DNA of 53,150 nt from an uncultured Fusobacterium sp. (lineage in GTDB: Bacteria > Fusobacteriota > Fusobacteriia > Fusobacteriales > Fusobacteriaceae). Location of the stretch: the NCBI GenBank assembly GCA_900542625.1, contig UQOH01000005.1, positions 1 to 53,150 of the forward strand. Reading direction: 5' to 3'. This document shows positions 23,155-31,340 of this stretch, piece by piece. The position numbers and the translations under genes were made by a program. The notes below the pieces were generated by a model. The model was not told the DNA's origin. It did no database searches and worked only from the letters and a program-made list of their open reading frames with translations. Within the stretch, counting starts at the first letter, position 1; every line of letters starts with the position of its first letter.

Positions 23155-24501
23155 ATGTCAGAATTAAATTCAACGAAAGATTTGAAGAGAACACTTGGAT
23201 TTTGGGACTTAATGGGAGCAGCTGTTGGTCAGATAATTGGAGCAGGAATAATGTCTTTGACAGGAATTTCCATTGCTATGACAGGACGTTCAGTTCCTTT
23301 TGCTTTTATACTTTCAGCTGTATTAGTGCTTATATTATGGCATCCTTTAGCAATACTTTGTTCAGCAGGACGTTTTAGAGGAGGACGTTATTCTGTAGTA
23401 GGTACACTTCTTGGAGAAAAATGGGTAGGAATATATATATTTGTATTTATCTTAAGTAATTTTTCTTTTGCTATGTATGCACTTTCATTTGCAGATTACG
23501 CTATGCCGTTTTTACCTATGTTAAGCAGAAAAGCTATAGCACTTGGAATACTAATGATACTTTTTGTATTAAACTATAAAGGAATAGATAAATTTGCAAA
23601 ATTCCAAAATGTAATTATAGTTCTTTTAACAGTAGCTTTAACACTGTTTACTGTTTATGGATTATTTGAAATGGAAAAAAATTATTTTGATGAAGCTCAG
23701 TTTTTAACACATGGTTTAACAGGATTTGCTACAGCTACAGCACTTTTAACTTTTGCTACAGGCGGAGGATTTTTAATAGCTGACTTATCTGGTGAAGCAA
23801 AAAATGCTGCAAGAGATATTCCAAGAGCAATTATCTGTTCTACAGTTATTGTTACTATCTTATACGGAGTTATGGCTGCTGTTGCAGCAGGAGTATTTCC
23901 AGTGGAAGCTGTTGCAGGAAAACCTCTTACTCTTGTTGCAGAGAGAATTCTTCCAGGTCCTTTATATGTATACTTTATAGTTGGAGGAGCTTGGTGTGCA
24001 ATTATTTCAACACTAAATTCTCAGTTTGCATCAGCAACTAAACCTTTAATACAGGCTGCAGAGGATGGATGGTTTCCTATAGGTGTTGCTAAACTTCATG
24101 AAAAATATAGAACTCCTGTTTATTTACTGGCTTTCTATTTAATAATCGCAGTATTATTAATAGTCTTTGATTTTAATATAGGAGTAATCGGTTCTATATG
24201 TTCTGTTCTTGCCGGACTGATGGGAATGATGATAGCTTTCAGTCTGCTTGTTTTCCCTAAAAAATATCCTGAACAATGGGAAAAATGTCCTTTACGTTTA
24301 GGAAACACAGCGATGGTAGTTCTTGTAATCTTATCTACAGTTATAGCTGCATTACAGATATATTTCTTAGTTATAGATTTATCAATGAATCTTATTATAG
24401 GAAATGGAGTAGTTTTAATTCTTGGAATTTTATTCACATTCTGGAGAATTAAAACAGGAAAAGTTAAAATGGAAGATAGTTTTGAACCTATTGAGTATTA
24501 A
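23155..24501 (+). CDS. APC family amino-acid permease
   Basis: This 448-residue protein has twelve predicted membrane helices. The amino-acid-binding motif of the family is seen in helix 1 (GAAVGQIIGAGIMSLTG) and helix 6 (FATGGGFLIADLSGEAKNAA). The ATG at 23155 follows GGAGG at 23146-23150; an earlier in-frame ATG at 23143 would overlap that site. It is the second gene of the MalY-type operon, so its substrate is probably a sulfur-containing or related amino acid. A strong terminator follows. Confidence 0.87.
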   Translation: MSELNSTKDLKRTLGFWDLMGAAVGQIIGAGIMSLTGISIAMTGRSVPFAFILSAVLVLILWHPLAILCSAGRFRGGRYSVVGTLLGEKWVGIYIFVFILSNFSFAMYALSFADYAMPFLPMLSRKAIALGILMILFVLNYKGIDKFAKFQNVIIVLLTVALTLFTVYGLFEMEKNYFDEAQFLTHGLTGFATATALLTFATGGGFLIADLSGEAKNAARDIPRAIICSTVIVTILYGVMAAVAAGVFPVEAVAGKPLTLVAERILPGPLYVYFIVGGAWCAIISTLNSQFASATKPLIQAAEDGWFPIGVAKLHEKYRTPVYLLAFYLIIAVLLIVFDFNIGVIGSICSVLAGLMGMMIAFSLLVFPKKYPEQWEKCPLRLGNTAMVVLVILSTVIAALQIYFLVIDLSMNLIIGNGVVLILGILFTFWRIKTGKVKMEDSFEPIEY

Positions 24502-24527
24502 AAGTTAAAATATAAAATAATAAAAGT

Positions 24528-24575
24528 ACTGCTGCAGAGTTAAGAGATTTTGCAGCAGTTTTATTTTTATTTTTG
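24528..24575 (+). terminator. Terminator of the malY-permease operon
   Basis: ACTGCTGCA (24528-24536) pairs with TGCAGCAGT (24551-24559) and is followed by a long T-rich tract. Confidence 0.85.
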
Positions 24576-24666
24576 ATTATATACATCTAAAACTGTTCTA
24601 TAACAAATAGTATAAAAACAAAAGACATGGTAGAATAAAACCAGAAATATATAAGGAGGGAAAAAG

Positions 24667-25590
24667 ATGAGAGATTTAAAAGAAAAATGTAAAATTGCAG
24701 TAGTGCAGGCAGCTCCTGTGATGTTTGATAAAAATCTGTGTGTTGAAAAAGCAGTAAAATTAATTAAAGAGGCTGCTGAAAAAAAGAGTGAGCTTATTGT
24801 TTTTCCTGAATTATTTATTCCGGGATATCCATATGGAATGACATTTGGTTTTACTGTGGGAAGCCGTAATCCAGAGGGACGTAAAGACTGGAAAATGTAT
24901 TATGATAATTCTATTGTTGTTCCGGGAAAAGAAACAGAGATAATAGGGAAAGCTGCAAAAGATGCAGGAGCTTATATAAGTATCGGGGTTTCAGAACGTG
25001 ATGCAGTGACAGATACTCTTTATAATACAAACCTGTTTTTTTCACCAGAGGGAGAACTGATATCAGTTCACAGAAAATTAAAACCAACAGGAGCAGAGCG
25101 TGTTGTGTGGGGAGATGCTGATAAGGGATATTTCCCTGTGGTTGATACACCTTGGGGAGTTATGGGAAGCATGATATGCTGGGAAAGCTATATGCCTCTT
25201 GCAAGAGTTGCCTTATATGAAAAAGGGCTTACTTTATATATTTCTCCAAACACAAATGATAATGAAGAATGGCAGGCAACAATACGTCACATAGCTATTG
25301 AAGGACACTGCTATTTTATAAACTGCGATATGTATTTTACAAAAGAGATGTATCCTGAAAATCTTCACTGTCCTGATGAGATAGAAAAACTGCCTGATAT
25401 TGTGTGCAGAGGAGGAAGCTGTATAGTTGACCCTTACGGGCATTACGAGACACAGCCTGTATGGGATAAAGAAGAGATTATTTATGCTGAACTGGATATG
25501 AAAAAGGTTTCTATGAGCAGAATGGAATTTGATGTGTGCGGGCATTATTCAAGACCTGATGTTCTTCAGTTAAAAGTAAAAGATGAATAA
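24667..25590 (+). CDS. Nitrilase (branch 1 carbon-nitrogen hydrolase)
   Basis: This 307-residue enzyme has the Glu-Lys-Cys triad of the superfamily at Glu48 (VFPELF), Lys137 (HRKLKPT) and Cys171 (MICWESYMPL). The segment HRKLKPTGAERVVWGD is diagnostic of true nitrilases, which hydrolyse nitriles to acids and ammonia, and separates it from amidases. It has its own GGAGGG site and terminator and follows the malY-permease unit. Possible substrates include cyano compounds from amino-acid or plant-derived material; none can be assigned. Confidence 0.9.
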   Translation: MRDLKEKCKIAVVQAAPVMFDKNLCVEKAVKLIKEAAEKKSELIVFPELFIPGYPYGMTFGFTVGSRNPEGRKDWKMYYDNSIVVPGKETEIIGKAAKDAGAYISIGVSERDAVTDTLYNTNLFFSPEGELISVHRKLKPTGAERVVWGDADKGYFPVVDTPWGVMGSMICWESYMPLARVALYEKGLTLYISPNTNDNEEWQATIRHIAIEGHCYFINCDMYFTKEMYPENLHCPDEIEKLPDIVCRGGSCIVDPYGHYETQPVWDKEEIIYAELDMKKVSMSRMEFDVCGHYSRPDVLQLKVKDE

Positions 25591-25597
25591 ATATATT

Positions 25598-25632
25598 AAA
25601 AAGCTGTTATATTTTTATAGCAGCTTTTTTAT
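25598..25632 (+). terminator. Terminator of the nitrilase gene
   Basis: AAAAAGCTGTTATA (25598-25611) pairs with TATAGCAGCTTTTT (about 25616-25629, one G-U pair), continuing into a T run. Confidence 0.83.
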
Positions 25633-25692
25633 TTGTAATATTTTTTCAGAAAAAATTTTTCTTGAAAAATAAAAAAAATTGTGGTATAAATT

Positions 25693-25710
25693 TATGTGTT
25701 GAAACACATA
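25693..25710. promoter_or_regulatory. MarR-type operator, copy 1
   Basis: A perfect 18-bp palindrome, TATGTGTT, GA, AACACATA, lies 18 bp before the MarR gene, just downstream of a TATAAA box at 25685. The same palindrome recurs in front of the next gene at 26211. Confidence 0.8.
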
Positions 25711-25728
25711 AAAAAAGGAGGGGTAAAA

Positions 25729-26163
25729 ATGAGTGATTATAATTTAAAAAAATCATTGGGGTTTAAACTGGAAAGAGCCTCTCGTCTTACAACACAAAAT
25801 TTTAATAAAAATCTTAAAGAAAATAATTTTATTCTTACAGCAGAGCAATGGGGAGTAATTAATTTTCTTCTTGAAGAAGATGGAATAAATCAAAATCAGA
25901 TAGGAAAATTAATAAATAAAGACCATACATGTGTTTCGAGGCTTGTAGAAACACTTATTAAAAAAGGAATAATAAAGAAGGAAAGTTCAGAAGAGGATAA
26001 AAGAATAAATCTTGTTTATCTTACAGAAGAGGGAAAAAAACTTCAAAATAATATCGTATATACAGTGAAACACAGCCTTGATAAAGTTTTTAAAGGGGTA
26101 ACAGAAGAAGAAAAACAAATTTTTTCTGTTGTTCTTGATAAAATAATAAAAAATCTTGAATAA
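25729..26163 (+). CDS. MarR family regulator, probably autoregulatory
   Basis: This 144-residue protein has the usual MarR length, with helix-turn-helix QNQIGKLINKDHTCVSRLVE (about 61-80) and the wing KESSEEDKRINLVYLTEEG, in which the conserved DxR is visible. The ATG at 25729 follows GGAGGGG. A perfect palindrome lies in its leader and a near-identical one in front of the next gene, so it most likely represses itself and the secreted-protein/flavoprotein pair. The ligand is unknown. Confidence 0.9.
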   Translation: MSDYNLKKSLGFKLERASRLTTQNFNKNLKENNFILTAEQWGVINFLLEEDGINQNQIGKLINKDHTCVSRLVETLIKKGIIKKESSEEDKRINLVYLTEEGKKLQNNIVYTVKHSLDKVFKGVTEEEKQIFSVVLDKIIKNLE

Positions 26164-26173
26164 TTATACAATA

Positions 26174-26203
26174 AAAATAGAATAGAGTTTATTCTATTTT
26201 TTT
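26174..26203 (+). terminator. Terminator of the MarR gene
   Basis: AAAATAGAATA (26174-26184) pairs perfectly with 26190-26200 around GAGTT and runs into Ts, so the next gene needs its own promoter. Confidence 0.8.
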
Positions 26204-26210
26204 AAATAAA

Positions 26211-26228
26211 TATGTGTTTAAACACTTA
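26211..26228. promoter_or_regulatory. MarR-type operator, copy 2
   Basis: TATGTGTT, TA, AACACTTA matches the palindrome at 25693 with one arm mismatch. It lies 20 bp before the start of the secreted-protein gene. Confidence 0.75.
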
Positions 26229-26247
26229 ATTAAATAAGGAGGATTTT

Positions 26248-27138
26248 ATGAGAAATATTTTTAAAAAATCTATTTTAATTTTTATGCTTTTTTCTTTGAG
26301 TTTAACTGTTTTTTCAAATGAAGCACCAAAACTTAAAAGAAGTTATCTTATTTTAAACCTTACAGACCTTAATGATCTGCCAAAAGCAAACAGATGGCTT
26401 TTTAAAGATCATGCTCAGGATACAGTAAATATTAATGGTCCGATTTTAGCAGGATATTCAACATACAGAGCTCTTCCGATACCTGAAGGAGGAGAAAAAT
26501 ATGGAGCATATAACTGGAGAATGACAGAACATTATTGGAGGGAAGACCCTTTTTCTATGACAGATGAACTTAATCAGGGAACTGCTATGAGTGAGGTATG
26601 GGTAGAAGGATACAATGAAATGATAGGAAACCCTGTTGATTCTCAAAAAAGAGCTGACTGGGGAACACAGGAAAATAAAAATGCTCATCCTGCTGCCTTT
26701 GTTTTTGTAAACAGAAGAATTGATGATGATTTTAAGGGATATGGGCTTACAAGTGCAGACGGACCATTTTACAGATTTGTTGTCGCTGTAAAATATCCTG
26801 AAGGTGTTTCAAAAGAAGAGGGAGAAAAATGGTTTAAAGAGTCTTTTATACCTGAAATTTTAAAACAAGATGATCTTTTAAGATGTTTTTCTTATAAAGC
26901 AATAGAACCTTTAACATCTCCTTTTGTGAGAGTCGTTGAATTTTGGTATAGAGATTCTAATGCATGGAAGAAAAACTGGGTAGAAAATACTCCTGATGTT
27001 AAAAAACCTGCATGGGCAAAATCAAATGATAAATTTCCATATTTAACACCATATAAAGATATGGTAAGCATTTTTCTTGAAGAGCATTCAGAAAGAGATT
27101 TCTTAAGAGATGGAACAGAGTATCATTTTACAAATTAA
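26248..27138 (+). CDS. Secreted protein of unknown function, possibly EthD-like
   Basis: This 296-residue protein begins with a clear signal peptide (MRNIFKKS, hydrophobic core, cleavage near VFS-NE). The mature part shows two similar halves: a YLILNLTDLNDLPKANRWLF strand-helix near residue 33 and a YRFVVAVKYPEGVSKEEGEK strand-helix near 176. Each could be a ferredoxin-like alpha/beta unit as in EthD or dimeric alpha-beta barrel proteins. That fold call is tentative. Aromatic residues are abundant. It is placed under a MarR-type palindrome and followed by a flavoprotein gene 33 nt later, suggesting an induced small-molecule response. Confidence 0.6.
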   Translation: MRNIFKKSILIFMLFSLSLTVFSNEAPKLKRSYLILNLTDLNDLPKANRWLFKDHAQDTVNINGPILAGYSTYRALPIPEGGEKYGAYNWRMTEHYWREDPFSMTDELNQGTAMSEVWVEGYNEMIGNPVDSQKRADWGTQENKNAHPAAFVFVNRRIDDDFKGYGLTSADGPFYRFVVAVKYPEGVSKEEGEKWFKESFIPEILKQDDLLRCFSYKAIEPLTSPFVRVVEFWYRDSNAWKKNWVENTPDVKKPAWAKSNDKFPYLTPYKDMVSIFLEEHSERDFLRDGTEYHFTN

Positions 27139-27171
27139 TATATCAAAGTAAAAAAATTGGAGGAAACAAAA

Positions 27172-28104
27172 ATGAAAATATTGGGAATTTCAGCAGGAAC
27201 AAAAAACGGAAATAATGATGCTATGTGTAAAGAGGCTCTTATGGGAGCAAAAGAAATGGGAGCAGAAATCGAATTTATAAGACTATTGGATTTAGATTTA
27301 AAACATTGTACAGGGTGTATTGCCTGTGTAAAAGCTCTTATGAGCGGAAGAGGGAATATCTGTGCCTTGAAAGATGATTTTGAATGGCTGAAAGATAAGA
27401 TGCTTGATGCAGATGGAATTATTTTTTCTGTACCTATTTTTGAAAAAGGAGCAGCAGGAATATTTCACACAGTAGTAGACCGTTTTGGTCCAAGAATGGA
27501 TAGAGGAAATAATATTGCTGCAGCAAAAATAGCAGAAGAAAATGGTGGAACAGCACCTGATCCAAGAATTTTTAAAGAAAAGGTTATATCATATATGGGT
27601 ATTGGAGGTTCTGACTGGGTAACAAGAACTCAATGTGATTTTGAAATGCTTTCATTAACTCCTATGTGGACTACAATTAATAATGAAGTATTCCCATGGT
27701 CAAAAAGTATTATTATGGAAGATGAAAAAATAAGAAAAGCACATGAAATAGGAAAGAATCTTGCAGAGGCAGCAATGGATATAGAAAATGCTCAATATAA
27801 AGGAGAGGCTGGTTTATGTCCTCACTGTCACAGCAGAAATTTCTATATTAATAATGATGGAACAGCAAGCTGTTGCTTATGTGGAATTGAAGGAAAACTT
27901 CAAATGACATCAGAGGGAATAAAATTTGTTTTTCCTGAAGAACAGCTTAAACATGCCCATAATACACTTTCAGGAAAATTTATTCATATGAATGATATTA
28001 AAATGAATGAGGGCAGACTTATGGAAATTAAGAAAAGTGATGAATATAAACAGCGTCTGCAAAAATATAAAGATTTTATTGAAGGGTCAAAACCTGTAAA
28101 ATAA
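27172..28104 (+). CDS. Flavodoxin-fold NAD(P)H-dependent reductase with C-terminal zinc ribbon
   Basis: This 310-residue protein has an N-terminal FMN-reductase/iron-sulfur-flavoprotein-like domain: ISAGTKNGNND binds the FMN phosphate, CTGCIAC is a CxxCxxC cluster motif, and FSVPIFEKGAAGIFHTVVDR is a typical loop. Residues about 205-235 add a separate ribbon with CPHCHSRNF and CCLCGIEG cysteine pairs. The combination suggests a reductase acting on an organic substrate. The ATG at 27172 follows GGAGGA. It is co-transcribed with the secreted protein behind a MarR operator. The substrate is unknown. Confidence 0.8.
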   Translation: MKILGISAGTKNGNNDAMCKEALMGAKEMGAEIEFIRLLDLDLKHCTGCIACVKALMSGRGNICALKDDFEWLKDKMLDADGIIFSVPIFEKGAAGIFHTVVDRFGPRMDRGNNIAAAKIAEENGGTAPDPRIFKEKVISYMGIGGSDWVTRTQCDFEMLSLTPMWTTINNEVFPWSKSIIMEDEKIRKAHEIGKNLAEAAMDIENAQYKGEAGLCPHCHSRNFYINNDGTASCCLCGIEGKLQMTSEGIKFVFPEEQLKHAHNTLSGKFIHMNDIKMNEGRLMEIKKSDEYKQRLQKYKDFIEGSKPVK

Positions 28105-28116
28105 TTTTAAAAAACT

Positions 28117-28146
28117 TTGAAAATAAATGAAAAACCTTGATATAAT
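28117..28146 (+). promoter_or_regulatory. Promoter of a candidate small RNA
   Basis: TTGAAA (28117-28122) and TATAAT (28141-28146) are 18 nt apart. CTTGATAT (28136-28143) and ATATCAAG (28151-28158) form an inverted repeat over the -10 box and start site, a possible operator. Confidence 0.7.
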
Positions 28147-28152
28147 ATAGAT

Positions 28153-28218
28153 ATCAAGTATTCAGATAAAAGCTGACTAAGAGCAATGAAAAAGGCTAAC
28201 ACCACATAGCCTTTTTTA
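28153..28218 (+). ncRNA. Candidate small RNA of about 65 nt
   Basis: A promoter at 28117-28146 is followed within 70 nt by a perfect intrinsic terminator (AAAAAGGCTA, 28189-28198, with 28207-28216, then Ts). No start codon with a ribosome-binding site or meaningful open frame lies between. The next gene begins 140 nt later, so this is not its leader. The family is not recognised. Confidence 0.6.
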
Positions 28219-28357
28219 TTTTTTTGAATAACTTAATTTAAAACAATATTTTGTAATTATCACGTCTAAAAAGAGCTATTATTTTTTAAAATTTTTATAC
28301 AATTTTAACAAAAATGTATTAGAATATATTATTCACATTGATAGTAAAGGAGCTTTT

Positions 28358-29599
28358 ATGAAAAAAATATTGTTTGTATTTCTGATTATAAGTATTATTT
28401 CTTATGCAGAAGAAGTAACTCTTGATAATCTTCTTGATACAATTAACGAAACTTCATATAGAAAACAGATGTATGAGCTGCAGCAGAAGAAAACAGATGC
28501 TTTGGAAAAATTTTATAAGCTGGATGAATACAATGGCGTTAAAGCCTCTGCAGGAACAGAATATGACACAGACATACAGGAATACAAAACAACAGGACGT
28601 GCTGAATTTGGAGATTTCTATATAGAGGGAAAGAAAAATCATAATCCTGAAAATGATTTGATTTTTGGAGTAAACAAAAGTATAAAGAAACTTATATTTT
28701 CGCAAAATGACAGCAATCTGTTAAAAAATGATTTAACAAAAGAATCAGACAGATATACTTTTTTGCAGAATCTGGAGGCACAAAAAATAGCCCTTATAGG
28801 ATTATACAGAGATTATAAAAATACAGAATTTGAAATAAAGATAAAAAACAATGGTTTGAATACACTGAAATCAGAAGAGAGAACGCTGGAAAAATCATAT
28901 GAGCTTGGAGCAATTCCTAAGATTGAACTTGAATCACTTCAGTACAGCAGAAAAAACATAGAGATTGAGATAGAAACTCTGAAAGAGAACTTGAAAAAAA
29001 TCAAGCAGAGATTTCTTTATGATTTTAAAATAGATATTTCAGACAAGACTCTGGCAAATATAAATCCTGATTACGCAGAGATAGAGGACTATATTTCAAC
29101 TGTGGGATATAAAGATATTGAAAAGCTTAGAATAGAAAAAGATATTATAAAAGAGAATATAAGATATATGAAATATGACAATAAAATGCCTGAGCTTTCA
29201 GTGGGACTTGAAAGAGATACGAGAGTTGATGAAAGCAGAGTGGTGCTGAAAGTTTCAAAACCTCTTTTTTATTATGATGCAGGGCTGGAAAATGAGCAGA
29301 CATCATATGAGCAGCAGGAGATTTTATTAAATCAGAAAATTGATGAAACAGCAGCAGAAAAATTAAAAATCAAGAGCAGTTACAGCGATTATAAAAAAGA
29401 GTATGAGGTGTTGAAAAATAAGGCTGCACTGGAAAAAAACAAGTATGAGATAAAGAAACTGGAATACAGTCTGGGAAAAATAAATTATCTTGAAGTTATG
29501 GAATCTTTTGATGATTATCTTGAATATGAAGTTTCCAAAGAGAAAGCCAAAAATGTTTTAAACAGCTATGTATACGAAATTATGGTAAGAGGAGAATAG
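28358..29599 (+). CDS. TolC-like outer-membrane efflux protein
   Basis: This 413-residue protein has a short signal peptide (cleavage near SYAEE) and long heptad-rich helices (about 110-200 and 300-400) typical of the TolC/OEP family. The pattern LEKSYELGAIPKIELESLQYSRKNIEIE is the family's repeated helical hairpin, here split into motifs at about 178-205. It forms the outer-membrane channel of the export system encoded by the next three genes. It is somewhat shorter than E. coli TolC. The start follows AAAGGAGC. Confidence 0.83.
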   Translation: MKKILFVFLIISIISYAEEVTLDNLLDTINETSYRKQMYELQQKKTDALEKFYKLDEYNGVKASAGTEYDTDIQEYKTTGRAEFGDFYIEGKKNHNPENDLIFGVNKSIKKLIFSQNDSNLLKNDLTKESDRYTFLQNLEAQKIALIGLYRDYKNTEFEIKIKNNGLNTLKSEERTLEKSYELGAIPKIELESLQYSRKNIEIEIETLKENLKKIKQRFLYDFKIDISDKTLANINPDYAEIEDYISTVGYKDIEKLRIEKDIIKENIRYMKYDNKMPELSVGLERDTRVDESRVVLKVSKPLFYYDAGLENEQTSYEQQEILLNQKIDETAAEKLKIKSSYSDYKKEYEVLKNKAALEKNKYEIKKLEYSLGKINYLEVMESFDDYLEYEVSKEKAKNVLNSYVYEIMVRGE

Positions 29600-29602
29600 T
29601 TT

Positions 29603-30691
29603 ATGAAAAAACTGATAATAATATTAACAGTGGCAGTGGTTGCAGCTGCAGGAGGGCTGATGTATAAAAAATCATCATCAGAAAAAACTCCTGCAAATGA
29701 ATATAAACTTATGAGAGTGTCAAAAGGCGCAGGAAAAGGATATATTGATGTTGACGGAAATGTTGAGGCTAACGATACAAGAAAAGTTTTCGTTGATAAA
29801 AAACTAAAGGTTGATGAAGTTTATGTGCAGGAGGGAGATTATGTAGAAAAAGGGCAGCTCCTTATGACTTTTGATGAAACAGAGAGAAATAATATTATGA
29901 GAAAACTGGAAAGAGAGCAGCTTTCTCTGGCAAAACTGAAAAGAAATCTTCTTGTTGAAAAGGAACTTAACAAGATAGGAGGAAGTTCTACAAACTATGT
30001 TAAAGACTTGGAAGAAGAGGTAAGAAAATCAGAGATAAATATAGAAGAATATATGGAAGATCTGGCAAAGACAGCAGAGAAAATAGAAAGTCCTGTAAGC
30101 GGAACTATAACCTCTCTTACAGCTCAGAAAAATTATCTTGTTGATACAGATGCCCCTCTTCTTGAAATTGCAGATCTGTCTGATATAAAAATAGTTCTTG
30201 AAGTGGCAGAGTATGATGTTAAAGATATAAAACTTGGTCAGGGGCTTGTAATCAAGCCTGAAGTTTTTGAAAAGAAAGAGGCTTTTACAGGTGTAATCAC
30301 TAAGATATCAAGAATTTCAAAAGTATCTACAACAACATCAGAAAATGTTCTTGAAGTTGAGGTAAAACCTAATGAGGTAATTCCGTATATTGTGCCGGGA
30401 TTTAAGGTGTCAGCAGTAATTTATCTGGACAGGGAAAATGAAAATATTATGATACCAAAAACAGCACTTCTTGAGGACAGAAAAAGATATTATGTTTTTG
30501 TGTGTGATGATTTTGGAACAATTACACAGAGATTTGTGGAAGTGGAAAATGTTAAGGGGGACAAACTGGTAATTAAAAAAGGGTTGGAAGTAGGCGAAGA
30601 GATATTGATAACTCCTAATCAGAATCTTAAATCTGGGGATAAGATAAAAAAAGGGGTAAATAAAAATGATAAGAGTGGAAAACTTAAATAA
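29603..30691 (+). CDS. HlyD/MacA-type periplasmic adaptor protein
   Basis: This 362-residue protein has an N-terminal membrane anchor (about 4-20), a lipoyl/barrel-sandwich half motif (VDEVYVQEGDYVEKGQLLMTFD), an alpha-helical hairpin (about 98-150), the second lipoyl half (IESPVSGTITSL), and beta-barrel domains to the end. It links the inner-membrane MacB-like transporter with the TolC-like channel. It starts 3 nt after the channel gene and its end overlaps the ATPase gene by 26 nt, so expression is tightly coupled. Confidence 0.9.
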   Translation: MKKLIIILTVAVVAAAGGLMYKKSSSEKTPANEYKLMRVSKGAGKGYIDVDGNVEANDTRKVFVDKKLKVDEVYVQEGDYVEKGQLLMTFDETERNNIMRKLEREQLSLAKLKRNLLVEKELNKIGGSSTNYVKDLEEEVRKSEINIEEYMEDLAKTAEKIESPVSGTITSLTAQKNYLVDTDAPLLEIADLSDIKIVLEVAEYDVKDIKLGQGLVIKPEVFEKKEAFTGVITKISRISKVSTTTSENVLEVEVKPNEVIPYIVPGFKVSAVIYLDRENENIMIPKTALLEDRKRYYVFVCDDFGTITQRFVEVENVKGDKLVIKKGLEVGEEILITPNQNLKSGDKIKKGVNKNDKSGKLK

Positions 30692-31340
30692 ATATTATAT
30701 AAACGGCAGTATGAAACTTCACGCTCTCAAAGATGTATGTTTTCATGTGAAAGCAGGAGAGTTTGTAGCTATTATGGGGAGCAGCGGAAGCGGAAAATCA
30801 ACAATGATGAATATTTTAGGGTGTCTTGATAAAAATTCAGAGGGAACATATATTCTTGATAAGATAGATGTATCAAAAACCAAAGAGAAAGATTTATGCA
30901 AAATAAGAAACTCAAAAATAGGGTTTGTTTTTCAGTCTTTTAATCTTCTGCCGAAACTCACTGCCCAGGAGAATGTGGAACTTCCTCTTATTTATGCAGG
31001 TGTATCCAAACATGAGAGAGAGGAAAGGGCAAGAGCTGTTTTAGAAAAAGTGGGACTTGGAGAAAGGGTGCATCATAAGCCCAATGAACTTTCAGGAGGA
31101 CAGAGGCAGAGAGTTGCAATAGCCAGAGCACTTGTAAATGATCCTGCTATTATTCTTGCAGATGAACCTACAGGAAATCTTGACAGTGTTTCAGAGGAGG
31201 AAGTTATGAAACTTTTTCAAGAGCTTAACGAGCAGGGAAAAACTATTGTAATAGTAAGCCATGAGCCTGAAGTTGCCAGATACTGCAAGAGAATAATTCT
31301 TTTTAAAGATGGAAGAATTATAAGTGATGGTGATGCATAA
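30666..31340 (+). CDS. MacB/LolD-type ABC transporter ATP-binding protein
   Basis: This 224-residue ATPase has Walker A GSSGSGKST, signature LSGGQRQRVAIARAL, Walker B ILADEPTGNLD and H-loop VSHEPE, all canonical for the MacB/LolD group. It overlaps the adaptor gene by 26 nt, and its stop overlaps the permease start by 1 nt (TAATG). In E. coli MacB the ATPase is fused to the permease; here the two are separate proteins. Confidence 0.95.
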   Translation: MIRVENLNKYYINGSMKLHALKDVCFHVKAGEFVAIMGSSGSGKSTMMNILGCLDKNSEGTYILDKIDVSKTKEKDLCKIRNSKIGFVFQSFNLLPKLTAQENVELPLIYAGVSKHEREERARAVLEKVGLGERVHHKPNELSGGQRQRVAIARALVNDPAIILADEPTGNLDSVSEEEVMKLFQELNEQGKTIVIVSHEPEVARYCKRIILFKDGRIISDGDA

